From Cephalotrichum gorgonifer (Eukaryota; Ascomycota; Sordariomycetes; Microascales; Microascaceae), in contig ONZQ02000014.1 of the NCBI GenBank assembly GCA_900312665.1, forward strand, positions 465,924 through 529,923: a stretch of 64,000 nucleotides of DNA. The letters are read 5' to 3'. The translations under genes and the position numbers were made by a program. Of the stretch, positions 22,474-34,706 are shown piece by piece. The first letter of the stretch is position 1; each line of letters begins with the position of its first letter. A model generated the notes under the pieces. The model ran no database searches. It worked only from the letters and a program-made list of their open reading frames with translations, and had not been told where the DNA came from.

Positions 22474-24612
22474 ATGCAAACCCCGACAGGCACAGGTGCA
22501 AGGTCTTGGGAGCGGTGCCCGCACTGCAAAGAACTCTTCGGAGGAAGGTACGATAAGAGAATCAAGCTGCCAGATGTCGTAGCATCTGCTTCTCAGTGTG
22601 CAAGGTGCTGGGCGGTACGCGAAGTCATAGGTCGCGTAACAGATATCACTCACCCCTCTACTACCCTGGTTGGAAGTATTTGGCATGACAACACACTGGA
22701 GATCGGTGTCATTGGGCTGGACCACAGCTTTGAGACCGCACCTGGTTTTAAGATATATATCGTGGCGGGTGAGTCTTGAGTTCCCAGCATGTCTCAGGTT
22801 TGAACTTAGATCTGATGAATTGCTGATTATCTCATAGATACTCCCCCTGGGAATCGTGCTCAGTCAGATCCTACGCTGGGCATACCGATTTATATCAAGC
22901 CCACACACGGAAACTATCGCCCTATCAAAGAATCTCATGAAGAGCGTCTCTTGTTGGCCAAGGGCTGGCTTTCAGAATGCCTGTCCTCTCACGACACATG
23001 TAACGCGGATTCTTCACAATACGAGTTGCCTAGGCGCCTTCTTGATGTATCTGGCGACCAGGAGATCAGGTTACTTCACACGGAACACTTCCCTTCAGGA
23101 ACGTCATATGTCGCTCTTAGTTATTGCTGGGGACAGAATGGCGGCAACCTCTGCACATACAAGGCCAACTTGGACCAGCACATGACGGGCATCCCGATAT
23201 CTTCGCTTCCAAAAACCATTGTGGACGTTATTTTTGCCTGTAAACAACTTTGCCAACGCTATCTGTGGGTTGATGCCTTGTGTATCATCCAGGACGACCC
23301 AGACGACAAGAAGACCCAGATACCACAGATGTCCGACATCTACTCAGGAGCACTTCTCGTCATCTCGGCAGCAGGTTCCTCAGGTGTCCTAGAAGGCTCT
23401 CCACTCGGACCACCTGAGCTCCAACCTATTCAGCCACAAGTATTCGAGCTTGGATATCCCCAGGAATTGGAGAGTACTCCAGGGGATGAGACCGACCGCA
23501 AGGTCAAGGTCGTGATCGAGCGGATGGAACACGAGCGGTGCCGGATTCTCCCTGGTCACTGGGCACGCGAAACATTCGATCAAGACCCACGGGATACGCT
23601 GAATGCCATAGAGGAGCGTGCCTGGACTTTCCAAGAACGGTTCTTGGCCAGGAGAACACTCTTCATCGGCAAAGGGGAACTTTCATGGATCTGCGCGGGC
23701 GACGTGCTGTGTGAGTGCAGGAAAAGCGGCCCACAGATAAAAAATGAGTACGGCGACCGCGTGTTCACCCGCAGATACACCCTTCGCCAGGTGTCAGTGA
23801 ATAAGTTGTTTGAGAATTTGGAACTGGATAAGACGTACTCCTACGTGTGGACCGACATCGTCACGGCATACTCGTCTCGGCTGCTAACCCAATTTGGCGA
23901 TCGAGTGGCTGCCCTCGAAGGCATTTCCATGGCTTTCCAAAGGAAATGGCCCGACATTTACAGGAGTGGCGACTACGCATTCGGATGCTGGAGACCCTTT
24001 ATGGGGGACCTACTCGGCTGGCAAGCCTCAGGTGAGCCTGTTTCCGCGCAGGTAGACAGGGGCTTCTTCCCATCTTGGGCATGGCCATCATGCGGGAGGC
24101 CGGTCAGGTTTCCGAGCTGGGTGTGGTACGGCGTTAACCCAAAGTCTTGGGTTCAGGTGCTCGACCTCGATATTGAACGGATCGACGATGGGAAAGGATT
24201 CGGGCATGGAAAGGGAAGCGTGACTCTCCGGGCTCCCTTGATTCCTGCCAGGAGGGAAGTCTTCAAGATCGACGACGATGTGGAGGAGGTTGAGGTCAGG
24301 CTCGCTGCTTTGGATGAGCACCTGCCGTTCCTCATGGGCTACCCAACTTTCGACGATATCAACGGCAGCCTGTGTGAAGGTCACACTGAGATTTACATGG
24401 TTCTCCTCGCGAGCTACCCTTTTAAGCCTCTGGAGATATCGCGGCCTCTATCCTGCGCCCTACTCTGTGTCGTCCCAGTTCCGGGAAAAGACAGCGAGTT
24501 TCGCCGGGTTGGTATGATGACTACTCCTAGAGCAAGGAAGGGGACGAGGGTACTTGGCTCTCAGTTCCAAAGTCTTCTGGCCCCTTACCTGACTGATTTA
24601 AAACTTGTCTGA
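22474..24612 (+). CDS. HET-domain protein 2
   Basis: This is a second HET protein in tandem with the first. Exons 22474-22768 and 22838-24612 join in phase 1 (GTGAGT...CTCATAG), giving 689 residues. HET motifs are SYVALSYCWGQNGG near residues 188-201, CQRYLWVDALCIIQDDPDD, QMSDIYSGALLVISAAGSSG and ERAWTFQERFLARR. Between the last two motifs is an insertion of about 60 residues (LEGSPLGPPELQPIQ onward) that the first HET protein lacks. Paired N-terminal cysteines (Cys15/18, Cys42/45) match the layout of its neighbour. Overall divergence between the two is high, so this is not a recent duplication. The C-terminal region has no known domain. The partner is unknown. Confidence 0.92.
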
Positions 24613-25858
24613 TGGGGGATAGGCTTACGGAAGATCTTAAAGAGGCTAATAATCACGACATCATCTGATTTCATTTCGCAGTGCGACGGTGTAAATGCTG
24701 GCCACTTGTCTACCTACTCACCGAGTACCTGCACTGAGTAGTACCTAGGAAAACTGTCAAGTATGGTGGCAGGGTGGATGGGGTTGGTTGGATTTTATAA
24801 TAATAGTCTGGCATCAGTCGCCTATATCCTGTTACTTGACTTCTGCTTAACTATTGCTTAGTAGATGATGCCGACTTCGAAAGATGTACAATCTATACAG
24901 CTTCAAATAAGCGGTCAATTCAGATCATCAATATATTATAAGCCTACCATAGACTCATGTAGTATAGGAAATTCTCATCACAATATAGGTTGGCATATAT
25001 CACTGTAGCAAACGAATATAATTCATACTTATCATCATCCTCCATGTGTCTGATTACTGCAGGACAAAATGGATACTTGGAACAAACTTGTGCTGTATAA
25101 AGATCGAGAGTTTGACTATAGTACCTATGTTGCCGGAGTACTCCGATGTCAGGAAGGCATCTCAGGTCCGATTCAAGTCCGATATCCGCGCAGTGTAAGA
25201 TTAAGCGCACCAAGAGAAGCTCTCCGGAGTACTCTGCATGTTATTCCTGAGTTTTGGATTGTAGGGCGGATGCCGGCTCACTACTGTCCGCACGTTTCGG
25301 CACCTTCGGGGCAAAATTATAGGGTGCATCGAATAGTGCTCTGTTTACTGCGTGCCCAGCCATGAGAGGGGGTAGACAGACTCCGTATCTAATGAATCGC
25401 ATAGCTTAATGCTGATCCTTCACACATGGCTATTGGCGCGGTTGCTACTCAGTACCGGGCGACTTTCTGTTTCGGGACTTCTTGCCCGTAATAGGCGGGT
25501 TATCTCCATGGCCAGATACAGAATAGCATAATTCTGCTTGCATCCTTGCTTCTTTAGGGACTAGTTCTCCGTACCTGTCCGCCGCTGACTTGGCTGTAAA
25601 GCATCGTTCGGCTTTACTATGCTTGCCTCATTGAAGCGGCCCAGTCAACGGTCTTTGCGCGAGAAGAGCATAGTGGCCATGCCCTCCACCTCCACCTACT
25701 ATCACTACACATGCCTCGGTGCCGTCACTTATAAGAGGCTTAAGAGACTCAAACCTGCCGTTGTTCAGTTCAATCCTGCTGGACCCTCTGCTCTGGCCTA
25801 TCCGTCGAATTTATATTTTCTAACATTCCAACTGAACACCGACTTATAGGAGATAATC
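24613..25858. other. AT-rich spacer, HET 2 / GH43
   Basis: About 1.25 kb. The first 600 bases are strongly AT-rich, with long TA-containing stretches (about 24830-25070), possibly mutated repeat remains. Short open frames show no family resemblance. The last 200 bases should hold the GH43 promoter. Confidence 0.55.
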
Positions 25859-26906
25859 ATGCTCTTCCAGAAGCTCACATCCATTCTCGGCCTCCTCAGC
25901 CTCTCAGGCTCAGGTAGTGCCTTTACCAATCCGATCCGGGCCCCAGGAGGTGCCGATCCCCAGATCACCTACACCGGCGGTTGGTATTACCTCATATCGA
26001 CTGAGTGGACGGACCTCAAGCTCGCTCGCGCTCGCTCCATCGAGGGACTCAAGTCCGCGGAGGCCCGTGTCATCTACTCCGACAGTAACCCGTCAAGGTG
26101 CTGCAATGTTTGGGCCCCAGAGCTTCACTACCTCGACGGCCGGTGGTACATCTACTACACAGCGGGGGAGGACGGCGCGAACAATCTTGGTGGGCAGAGG
26201 TCGCATGTCGTTGTCGGTGCGTTTCCCTTGAATCCTCGGTGGGTTGATGAGCGAGTGGGATCTAACAAGCGAAACAACAGGTGGCGCGACCCCCTGGGAC
26301 AGCTGGTCCTACGGTGCCCAGCTTACCGATGACTGGGGCATCGACGGAACCATTGTTCGCTTCAACAAGTTCGGCAACTATTTCTTCTACTCGTGCATGA
26401 CGGGCGTTTCTCACCAATCGACCTGCGTGCGCCGCCTAGGTGACGATAACATCTCGCTCACGGGCCCACTCAGCATCATCTCCCAACCTGATCAGCCTTG
26501 GGAGCAGAGTGAAGTTCCAGTCCAAGAGGGCCAGAATGCTCTATACTTTGGCGGCAAGACATACGTGACATATTCCGCGAACTTCTGCTGGACCGCAGAC
26601 TACTGTGTCGCCTACCTCAAGTGGGACGGCTCGTCGGATCCCATGAACCCTGCTGCTTGGACCAAGAGCAACGGCTGCGTCTTGAGCAGCGCAAACGGAA
26701 ACTTCGGTACCGGCCACAACAGCTTCTTCACGAGTCCGGACGGCACCGAGATCTGGAACACTTTCCATGCCACTTCTAATGCCGGGGGCGCATGCGACGA
26801 CTCCAGGTACGCCATGGTGCAGCCTGTGACCGCCAACGCCGACGGCACGCCAAACTTTGGGCGCGTGGAGGGCTTTGATAAGGTATGGAACGAGCCTAGC
26901 AGCTAG
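25859..26906 (+). CDS. Secreted glycoside hydrolase family 43 (arabinofuranosidase-like)
   Basis: This is a predicted extracellular GH43 five-bladed beta-propeller enzyme acting on arabinan or arabinoxylan side chains. Exons 25859-26216 and 26281-26906 join as SHVVVG/GATPWDSW in phase 1, giving 327 residues. Residues 1-21 (MLFQKLTSILGLLSLSGSGSA) are a signal peptide. GH43 marks are Asp33 in GGADPQITYTGGWYYL (catalytic base), NVWAPELHYLDGRWYIYY, Asp141 in DWGIDGTIV (pKa modulator) and EVPVQEGQNALY, whose Glu202 is the likely acid. The C terminus has GTGHNSFFTSPDGTEIW, which supplies the metal-binding histidine in relatives. The precise substrate cannot be assigned. It lies between HET 2 and the STAND-like gene. 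Confidence 0.92.
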
Positions 26907-27257
26907 GGGACGAGGTTAATAGCCCCCGCCTTTGTCGTCGGCTTTTTTTAGGATACTTTAACAAAGAACATTGTATTCTTTGTTGGGCGGCTTACAGCTC
27001 GCGCGCCGTACGAGATCAACAAGATCCTCAGACGTATATATTTGCCATTTTAGTAACGTGGTCTATGATTGCATGTACTCCACGCACATCATCACCTTAT
27101 GGACTTGCCCTTCCGTCACGACCTTCCAACCTTCACACGCAGCAACAATCCAACACAATATCAAACCACACGCCCATATATTACAAACATGTGTCGTTTC
27201 CTCATTGACCGTGAAATATACAAACAAGAGAAATTGTCGCCGCAAGGTTCCAGCCGG
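26907..27257. other. Convergent spacer, GH43 / STAND-like gene
   Basis: These 351 bp separate converging stop codons and must hold both 3' untranslated regions. Nothing else is recognised. Confidence 0.65.
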
Positions 27258-29736
27258 TCACCATGGCAGTGAATCCAAACTCGAGTCGCTGTCCTCCTCC
27301 TCAGAATTCAAATCTCCCTTCGCTAGTCGATCCCTGAACTCGTCAATGACAGCCTTCTTCTTCTCTTCGAGCATGCTAGTGCTAAAATCGTTCTTCCAGC
27401 CGTCCACATCGTCCAGAACGTAAATTGTCTTGTCCGCTAGTTTCTTAACTGGACACTTGGGCAACGCGTCCGTAACCAAGACTTTAATCACAAGAGGCAT
27501 TTTTTTCGTCAGTGCGTGGAGCTCCTCGATTAGTTCGTTGCCTTTCTCCGCGTCCCTGCCCGTACCCACTAAGCGTGAGAATGAGTCGAGGATTACAAAG
27601 ACGACGTCGCCATCCGGGAGCGCCCCCAGAAGCTTCCGGAACAGCTTCATTGCGTACTCCCACGTTTTCCTCGACTTTTTCATGAGCTTCTTCCCTTCGA
27701 GGAACGACAGATCCGCTGTCTGCCGCTTGCTAGTTATGAAACTTAGCAACTGGCCGTTGAGGCTCTTGAGGACCGCCTTCGGACCGGAGTCCGCGATGTC
27801 GCGGGAGTCGTTCGTCCGGAGGCCGCAGAAGAACGACAGCACGGCGTAGTCGGTGGTGGTTCCGAGCGTGAAAGCCAGCGTCGCGGCGGTGAAACTCATT
27901 GCGTTGAAGAGGTTCACCGGGGCCGACTCGGCTTGGATGCTGAGCAACCGGGAGTCGGTAAGCCTGAGCCAGTCTGTGAGCGCATCCTCGGCCATGAGCC
28001 ACTGTACCTGGTCCTTCTCTTCCGGGGACAACTTGGACACGCCCGACATGCACTCGGATATGTGCCTCTCCGATAGTGGGTCGAATTCGCCGAGGCGCGA
28101 AAGCCAGGTGTTGGCTAGCTCGGCCATCTGCTCTATCGGGATTATGCTGCCTGTCCGCTTGATAGCCATGGAGGGCATCGCCGAGACCGGATTCTGTTCC
28201 AGGAGTCGACGCACTATACCACAAAGGTGTTAGCTCTAGTAGGTCAAAAGGTAGTAGCGAATGAGGTAGATATTACCTGTCCCATTCTTCGGGTCGAAAT
28301 TCGGATTGCTAGTAAGAAATGTGTAGAACCCTCCATAGACAGCACATTTAAGCACCATGATTCCTCCCCCAATGCGGCCGCCTTCTACTTTTTATGACCC
28401 GTACGGTTAGCTGCCATATTTAACCACTAAATTATGAAGAGAAATGGTGAACTTACTGCTCGCTGATAGGTTAAGCCCTTCGTCGACAGTGGAAATGCCT
28501 GTCTGGTTTGGTGAAGTATTTGCATGGATTTGGGGATAGGGCGATTTAGGATTGAAAATCGATGCTTCCATGCGACCGCAACTTCCTTCGAGTCTTCCCA
28601 TCCCTTCTTCAAGTTTTCCAATCCTCGCGTGAAGCCCTACCACCCCATCTTTAGCTCTCCCCATCACTTCTTCAACTCTCCCTACTCCTGCCTCAACTCT
28701 GCCTACTCCTGTCTCAACCCCCCCCAAACGGTACTGCATGCAGATATTAACTTGCTGCTGGAACTGCTTTACCTTCTCCTTCATGGCTTCGATCGCCTCT
28801 AGGACATCGCCTCGTTTCTCCTTGTCACGTTTCTCTTTGCTCCAAGGTAGATTTTCTGTGCCAAGTCAGTATCGCACTCGTCCAATCCACAACATGCACC
28901 CATCCCACATGAGAAGGCAACCCAACCTACCCCTCCAGGTACGAGATATCTTTTCCACGATTCGTTCCAGGACGATGAATATAGCCAAAAGTATCCCGTC
29001 GGCATGTGCGTGAAGTTCCGGCGATTTGATGTAAACTTTCGACAGCGCTTTCACTTCGTCCAGCTGGTCAGGAATCCCAGCCAGAACTCCCTGTACTTCC
29101 ACACGCTGGGCTTCATGTCTTTCAGCAGCCTGGAGGCCCGACAGATTTTTGTTAAAGCTCATTCTTTCCTACAGATACAGATACGTGGAGTGGAGGTGAT
29201 AAGCGACTTACAAAAAGAATCATCGAAATCCCCCCCGAGATTACTGAGCCATAAACATCGGTTGGTACCATGCCGAGCAAGACATCAAGGGTATTCTTGT
29301 GCTTGCTCGTGCCTTTACAGAACTTTCGAACGAACCCCTTGACTCTTTGTGTGTTCGCCAGGCCCTCTTCATGCTCTCGTATCGATTCTGCGATCTTGAG
29401 CACGTAGGTTAGGTCGTAGTTGGCCGGGTCCCTATATTCAATATTGGCGTCCTTGAACATCTTCCGCTCCGGTACGAAGCAATCTAGAGCGCTCACAAAC
29501 TTGGGTGAGACCCGGCCCTGTTCCTGGTCGCTATCCTCACCATCTCCGATATCAACGATGTTGTTAGCAACATCCTTCCCATCCGCATCTTCGACCAGGG
29601 ACCCGGTGGCCCGACGACAAATCTCACGACCAGCTTTCACTTCGACGAACTCGGCCGCAATGTTGCTCAGAATTGGCTCAGCTTGTGAAACAGTTCGGAC
29701 TGGCCGTCCGGGCTTTGCGATGGTGACTGGCGCCAT
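27258..29736 (-). CDS. Fungal STAND-like protein with degenerate NTPase region
   Basis: I cannot assign a characterised function. Five exons (29736-29212, 29168-28931, 28855-28457, 28384-28277, 28213-27258) splice into 741 residues. The N-terminal third (FVPERKMFKDANIEYRDP to SGGISMIL) resembles the helical domain preceding NACHT-type NTPases in many fungal STAND proteins. A heptad-like coiled region with repeated VGRVE/MGRLE units follows (about residues 255-355). The C-terminal third has an NTPase-like pattern: AVLSFFCGLRTND, SGPKAVLKSLNGQLLSFI and DVVFVILDSFSRL as a Walker B-like strand. No GxxxxGK(S/T) Walker A motif is visible, so it may not hydrolyse ATP. The tail is acidic and serine-rich. 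Its setting beside HET genes suggests a signalling or incompatibility role, by inference only. Confidence 0.75.
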
Positions 29737-30570
29737 TTTGCCGATGTAGCGTCGGAAGAGCAAGAGCGGAGATACCAGTCTAGGTTAATGAATGCTAGGA
29801 CACGCTGTTTCAAAGTTGGAATTACGGCACAGCCGGCTCAAAAACGGAATTATACAAGTTCGATATCGGTGCTTGACCAGGCTGGGACTTGGCAAGCCAC
29901 CTCATGTATGTTTCCCACCCCATTTGGGGTAATAGTTGACACGCGCTGCAGGAATTACCTTTCAGCTCGCCACGTCAAAGTCCTTTCCGTCTCAAGTTTC
30001 TTTGTGAGCGGATTGATAATGCCGACCTTTACTTGGTTAATGCTGTGTAACGGGGCAGACCCGACTCCGTCACCACGGCCCGCTACGGCCCAGCACCAGC
30101 TTCCGAGCCATGGCATCAGGCTGAGGCTGTGTAACACACCGGGCTGCGTGTCACTACGACGGTATGTCGCCTACCGCCGGTGGCTAATTTAGAATAGTGT
30201 GATAGGCGAGTCAAGCTTGAAGGCGCCGGTCCCCCCCCCCTCCCCCCCCGCCGCCCCCGGAGCCTTGTCAAGGTGGTATGAGGGGGAGGAGAAAGGGGGG
30301 GTTGGCAGAGCGGTCAGCCATCTGCCCCCTTTCCATGTGTCTCTCACTAATAGGACTAAGTTGAAACCGAAAGACTTCTTAGTTTCTCTCCAGCCATAGT
30401 AGAAAATACAAAGATGCTTCCATTTTCCCTCCTCGGTCGTCCTCACATTCATTCTGGTTCTACTATCCCGCCGCTGAGATATGGTTAGCGACTTCGCATA
30501 ATCTCGACCAAACGAAATCACACCCAAGCTACATTAAACAGAACCTCTAGGAGGCTTCTTTGCCTTCAAG
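29737..30570. other. Divergent spacer, STAND-like / AAA ATPase
   Basis: About 830 bp between two divergent start codons, so it should hold both promoters. It includes a C-rich stretch at 30231-30258 (minus strand G-rich, quadruplex-capable). No gene is seen. Confidence 0.6.
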
Positions 30571-33500
30571 ATGGCGACACCAATTGTCCTAGGTTCACTT
30601 GCAGAGCCAGCACCAAAGGAGAATGCAACCAGATCGCCTCCCGAGTTGGGTACTACGCACGATATGGGCACGCCGCCTGTGGTGGTTGAGGCTTCAGGTG
30701 AGGCCTCAGGTATTGACGCGAGAATCTCGCGAAGCGAAGTCGAGTGTCGGGAAAGAGGCACCTGATGCCGAACCTCCTACGTCCGATCGGGATCAGTATG
30801 GTGGCTGGGAAAGAGGTATCGACAACAATCTGTTCCAGCAGGTAATGGATATTAACACCAATACCTCGTACAAGGCGCATGTTGGGAAGTCACAGCACCT
30901 GGAGCAGAGTAGGGGGGTACTCAGGGAGAGTAAGGCCGATACAATGGTTAGAGGACTCGTTGATTACATCCAGACACTAGAGAATAGGATACAGAAACTC
31001 GAGTCTGCAACTTCTAAGGTGGAGGACAAGATGGAGGACAAGATGGAGGACAGGATGGAGGACAAGAAGGACGAGTGGGGAGTTCTTGTGCCTGAGGCCA
31101 AGTTCTTTCATGCTGATGGAGAGCTCGACGGACATGGTAACTTCCGCGACAATAGCCACAAAAAGGGATCTTATCAGTGCCCCCACGACACCAACAGTCT
31201 GATCCGGGCTCTCTATAAGTGGACGGGGGACGAGCGGCCACGTTACAACCCCCCACAGCAACCTTCAGACCCCGAGCACATTGACATCCTGATGTTTTGC
31301 ATCTTGTCAAAACCTGTCTCAAGCTTCTTTAGAGATCGACTGGGCCTCGGGGACCGGTCTTCACCGCTCTACGTGGAGATTGGAAAACCATTCAGACCCC
31401 TCATTCGAAACCTACAGCAACTCAGAGACCACCTTGCTAAGCTGGAAGCGAAGTACCAGTAAGTATTAGCGGTATGCCCAGAATGCGAATGTCAATGCGA
31501 AACACTAACTAGTCATGCTTTCAAACAGAACCGTCGACACAGCGCCCCTCGCGGAAGAGTCCAAGTCCAGTGCTTCTTCTCTACGTCCCCCGACTAAAAA
31601 GGGAGAAGGAGACGGGGAAGAAGAAGAAGACGACGATGTTCTTCCATTTCCAGAGACGTCAGAGAACGAAGAGAAGAGGCCAGAAGCCTACGAGACGGAG
31701 GAAGCCTTGCGGCACTTCCGCGTGCTTCTCGACTTTGTCGACAAGTGGCTCTACAAGAAAGTCCGGTTGTTCAGCCGGCTCAAGCAAGGGCTGGAAGAGA
31801 AAATCGCATTCGAGGACTTGTGGATGCTCTTCGACGCCGGGGACACGATATATTCTGCCTATTTGGAAGGGGGAGACTCAGGCATAACCACCACAAAAGA
31901 GGGTCAGCCCATCACCTCCGAACAGCGCTATTACTCCCTCCGCGAACAGCGCTATGGTGCCAACCGGGATGAGGTCCCCCACGTCACCACAGCCCGCTAC
32001 GTGCCTCAAGTTTTCCGCGTCCTCGGCACCACTGGCGGGGTGCCACTGAAGAAGACCTTGTCTCCGAGACAACATAACCCCGACAAGGACATATCCGAAG
32101 ATTCTTTGCTACGCCAGTTTTTGGTGAAAGGCTTCCAGAAAGGGGACGGCCTTCTCGAGAGACAGGATGAAATCCCGTCCTATCAGCGCAACACGAACAA
32201 CTTCCTCCCCCTAAAAGTGGTCTGCTTCAACATTGATTTCAACGGGATCAAGTACGGGACAGTAAAGGAAATAATTACTTTTAAGCCACACGACGGGCTG
32301 GTGGACATCAGAAGTCTCGAAGCCTTCCCGCTGCATTACCTCAGGGGGCAGCCGGGCCGCGTTCTTGACGAAGGCGACGGGGGGTTAGGAGGGGACCGGG
32401 ATCCGCTCTTAGAGAGGGGCAAAAGGTTCATAGATGTTACGGTAGTCTCCCATCTCTCATACGAGGGTCTCTCAATCGGAAGAAGCCGCGAAGAGGTGAG
32501 GGATAATCCCAAGACTAAGCCCCCCACAAGAACAGCTCCCTCCTAGATATTGATCTCTAACTGCATGCGTGCGAGCTGGATCAGATCAACAGCGCCGTCA
32601 TAGTCGACTTCAGGCTCTCTTTCCAAGAGTATCGCCAGGACTTTCCTTACCCCGGAGATCTTGTACCCAAGTTCACACCTATCACGGGTTCTTGGCCAGC
32701 GCAACCCGAGCCGGCAGTGATCGAATTTTACGCACATAGCTGCGGAAAATTGTGGTGCCACAGGTGCGTCCGCGACATCTATGACCAGTCCCAGGTCTCC
32801 CAAGTGGCAAAGATCGAGCCCAGAATCAAGACGTTACTCGAGGAATACGAAACGGTGAAGCCATACCAGAAGGAGAGCCTCCGGAGGTTCAAGAAGTACA
32901 TGGAGAACAACGATCTCATCAGACTGCTCCCGGGCGTCGTGCCCGGCTTCATCCTTCGGAATCGCAAATGGGGTGAGTTCTTTGCGAACCTGCATCTGGC
33001 GTTGGAATAAGGCATATGGAATTGGAGTTGGATCGTGGACTGACGTGATGATTTAGTTCAACTTGACCTCAACCGCCTCAGCGAACTCAAGCAGGCAGAC
33101 GGCTGGCATACACTCATCTTGCCCAAGGGACATAAGAGTATGATTCAAGCGATGGTGGAAACCCATACCAATGGCTCGCATGATTCAAGATTGACCGAGA
33201 ACTCCGCCGTATCCAAGGTTCAAATGGACCTAGTGCAAGGTAAAGGTGCGCTTATCCGCAACTGCGCAATCATGTCAACATATAGCTTGCTAACGCGGAC
33301 GGGGGAAATCCAGGCAAAGGCTGTATCATTCTTCTCCACGGAGTACCAGGTGTCGGAAAAACTTCTACTGCCGGCAAGTGTTGATAGACCTGAGCCAGTT
33401 ATGCTATACATACTAACAATCCTGCCAGAATGTGTCGCCGCCTACACGCGGAGGCCGCTCTATCCGATCACCTGCGGTAACGGACATCTTTCAGTTGGCC

Positions 33501-34706
33501 TCTAACACATGTATACTGACGAGTTCTAGGAGATATTGGATACGTCCCAGAGGATGTAGAGAAGAACATGGAGAAGCATTTCAAGCTAGCTCACAAATGG
33601 GGCTGCGTCTTGCTCCTCGACGAAACAGATGTCTTCCTTGCCAAGCGTACCGTAGGAAGCACGAAAACCCGATGTTTCTAGAGGAGCCTTTGCTAACAAA
33701 TAATTATAGAAAACAGATGTCAAACGGAACGGCCTCGTTTCTGGTAAGAGAGCGCAATAGGCTTAGAAACTCCGTAGGGGAGGGTTGATGAAATCTACTA
33801 ACACATAAGTTATTAATAGTGTTCCTTAGAATCCTAGAGTATTACTCGGGTATCCTATTCCTCACTACAAACCGGGTCGGCGCCATAGACGACGCATTCC
33901 GCTCCCGGCTGCATCTGACCCTTTACTACCCCAAGCTCACCGAGGATCAGACGACCAGGATATGGGAGGGGCACCTTGACCGTATGAAAAGCATCAACCG
34001 GGAGCGGGAGGACAGGCAGCAGCCTGCCATCAAGTTCGACAGATCGCAGATCCTCGAGTGGGTCGAGTTGAACGCGAAGGTACTGCAATGGAACGGGCGG
34101 CAGATCCGCAACGCCTTCCAGACGGCCGTTGCGCTGGCCGAGTTTAGCCACAAGTACCACGAGAGCAAGCGATCGTCGTCGAAAAAGGGTAGCGGGAAGA
34201 AGGCTCGCGAGCCCGAACTGAACGTCAAGCATTTCAAGACTATAGCTGAGGCGTCGCTGGAGTTCGACGAGTACATGAATGACGTGCACGGCGCCAGCGA
34301 GGACGTCATTGCCGCGCGGGATCAGATTCGCCAGGAAGGGTTCACAAGGAAGGCACCAAAGTTGAGGGACCTGAGACCTGCGTCGCCGGAATTGAGCATG
34401 TATGACGAGAGCTTGGAATCGGAAATGACCGATGAGTCGGCCTCGGAGAAGGGTAGCGAAGGAGAGAGTAGCGATAATTCTGGGTCCGAGTCTTCAGACT
34501 CTGAGGAGGAACGGAGGAGGAGGAAGAAGAAGAAGCAGAAGAAGAAGATTGCTGGGGAAGAAGAAAAGAAGAGGAGAAGGAGGGACGAGAAGTCGCGGGG
34601 CAAGGCGGGCCCCTCGAAGGACAGGAAGGAAAAGAGAGAGAGAGATGGCGACAAGGAGAGGGATAGAAAGGTCAAAGGACGCAGGGAGAGTGGGGGAGAC
34701 GACTAG
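30571..34706 (+). CDS. AAA-family ATPase with DUF7025-type N-terminal region
   Basis: This belongs to a large fungal AAA ATPase family of unknown role. Ten exons fit: 30571-30697, 30756-31458, 31529-32495, 32585-32972, 33057-33239, 33314-33373, 33429-33476, 33530-33651, 33710-33743 and 33820-34706, giving 1172 residues. After a disordered N terminus and a short coiled coil with MEDK repeats, the DUF7025-like region has LPLKVVCFNIDFNGIKYGTV and VVSHLSYEGLSIGRSREE. Walker A is HGVPGVGKTS (about 796-805), Walker B CVLLLDETDVF (about 850-860), with an LFLTTNRVGAIDDAFRSR sensor segment. The tail is K/E-rich. The intron at 33374-33428 has a GC donor. The first intron is the least certain; a GTATTG donor at 30710 is an alternative. 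Confidence 0.88.
31018..31067 (+). repeat. Coding 15-bp tandem repeat in the AAA ATPase
   Basis: Near-identical GTGGAGGACAAGATG-like units encode (V/M)EDK-MEDK-MEDR-MEDK, directly after a coiled-coil segment (LENRIQKLES). The 15-base unit preserves frame, so copy number could vary without breaking the protein. Confidence 0.85.
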
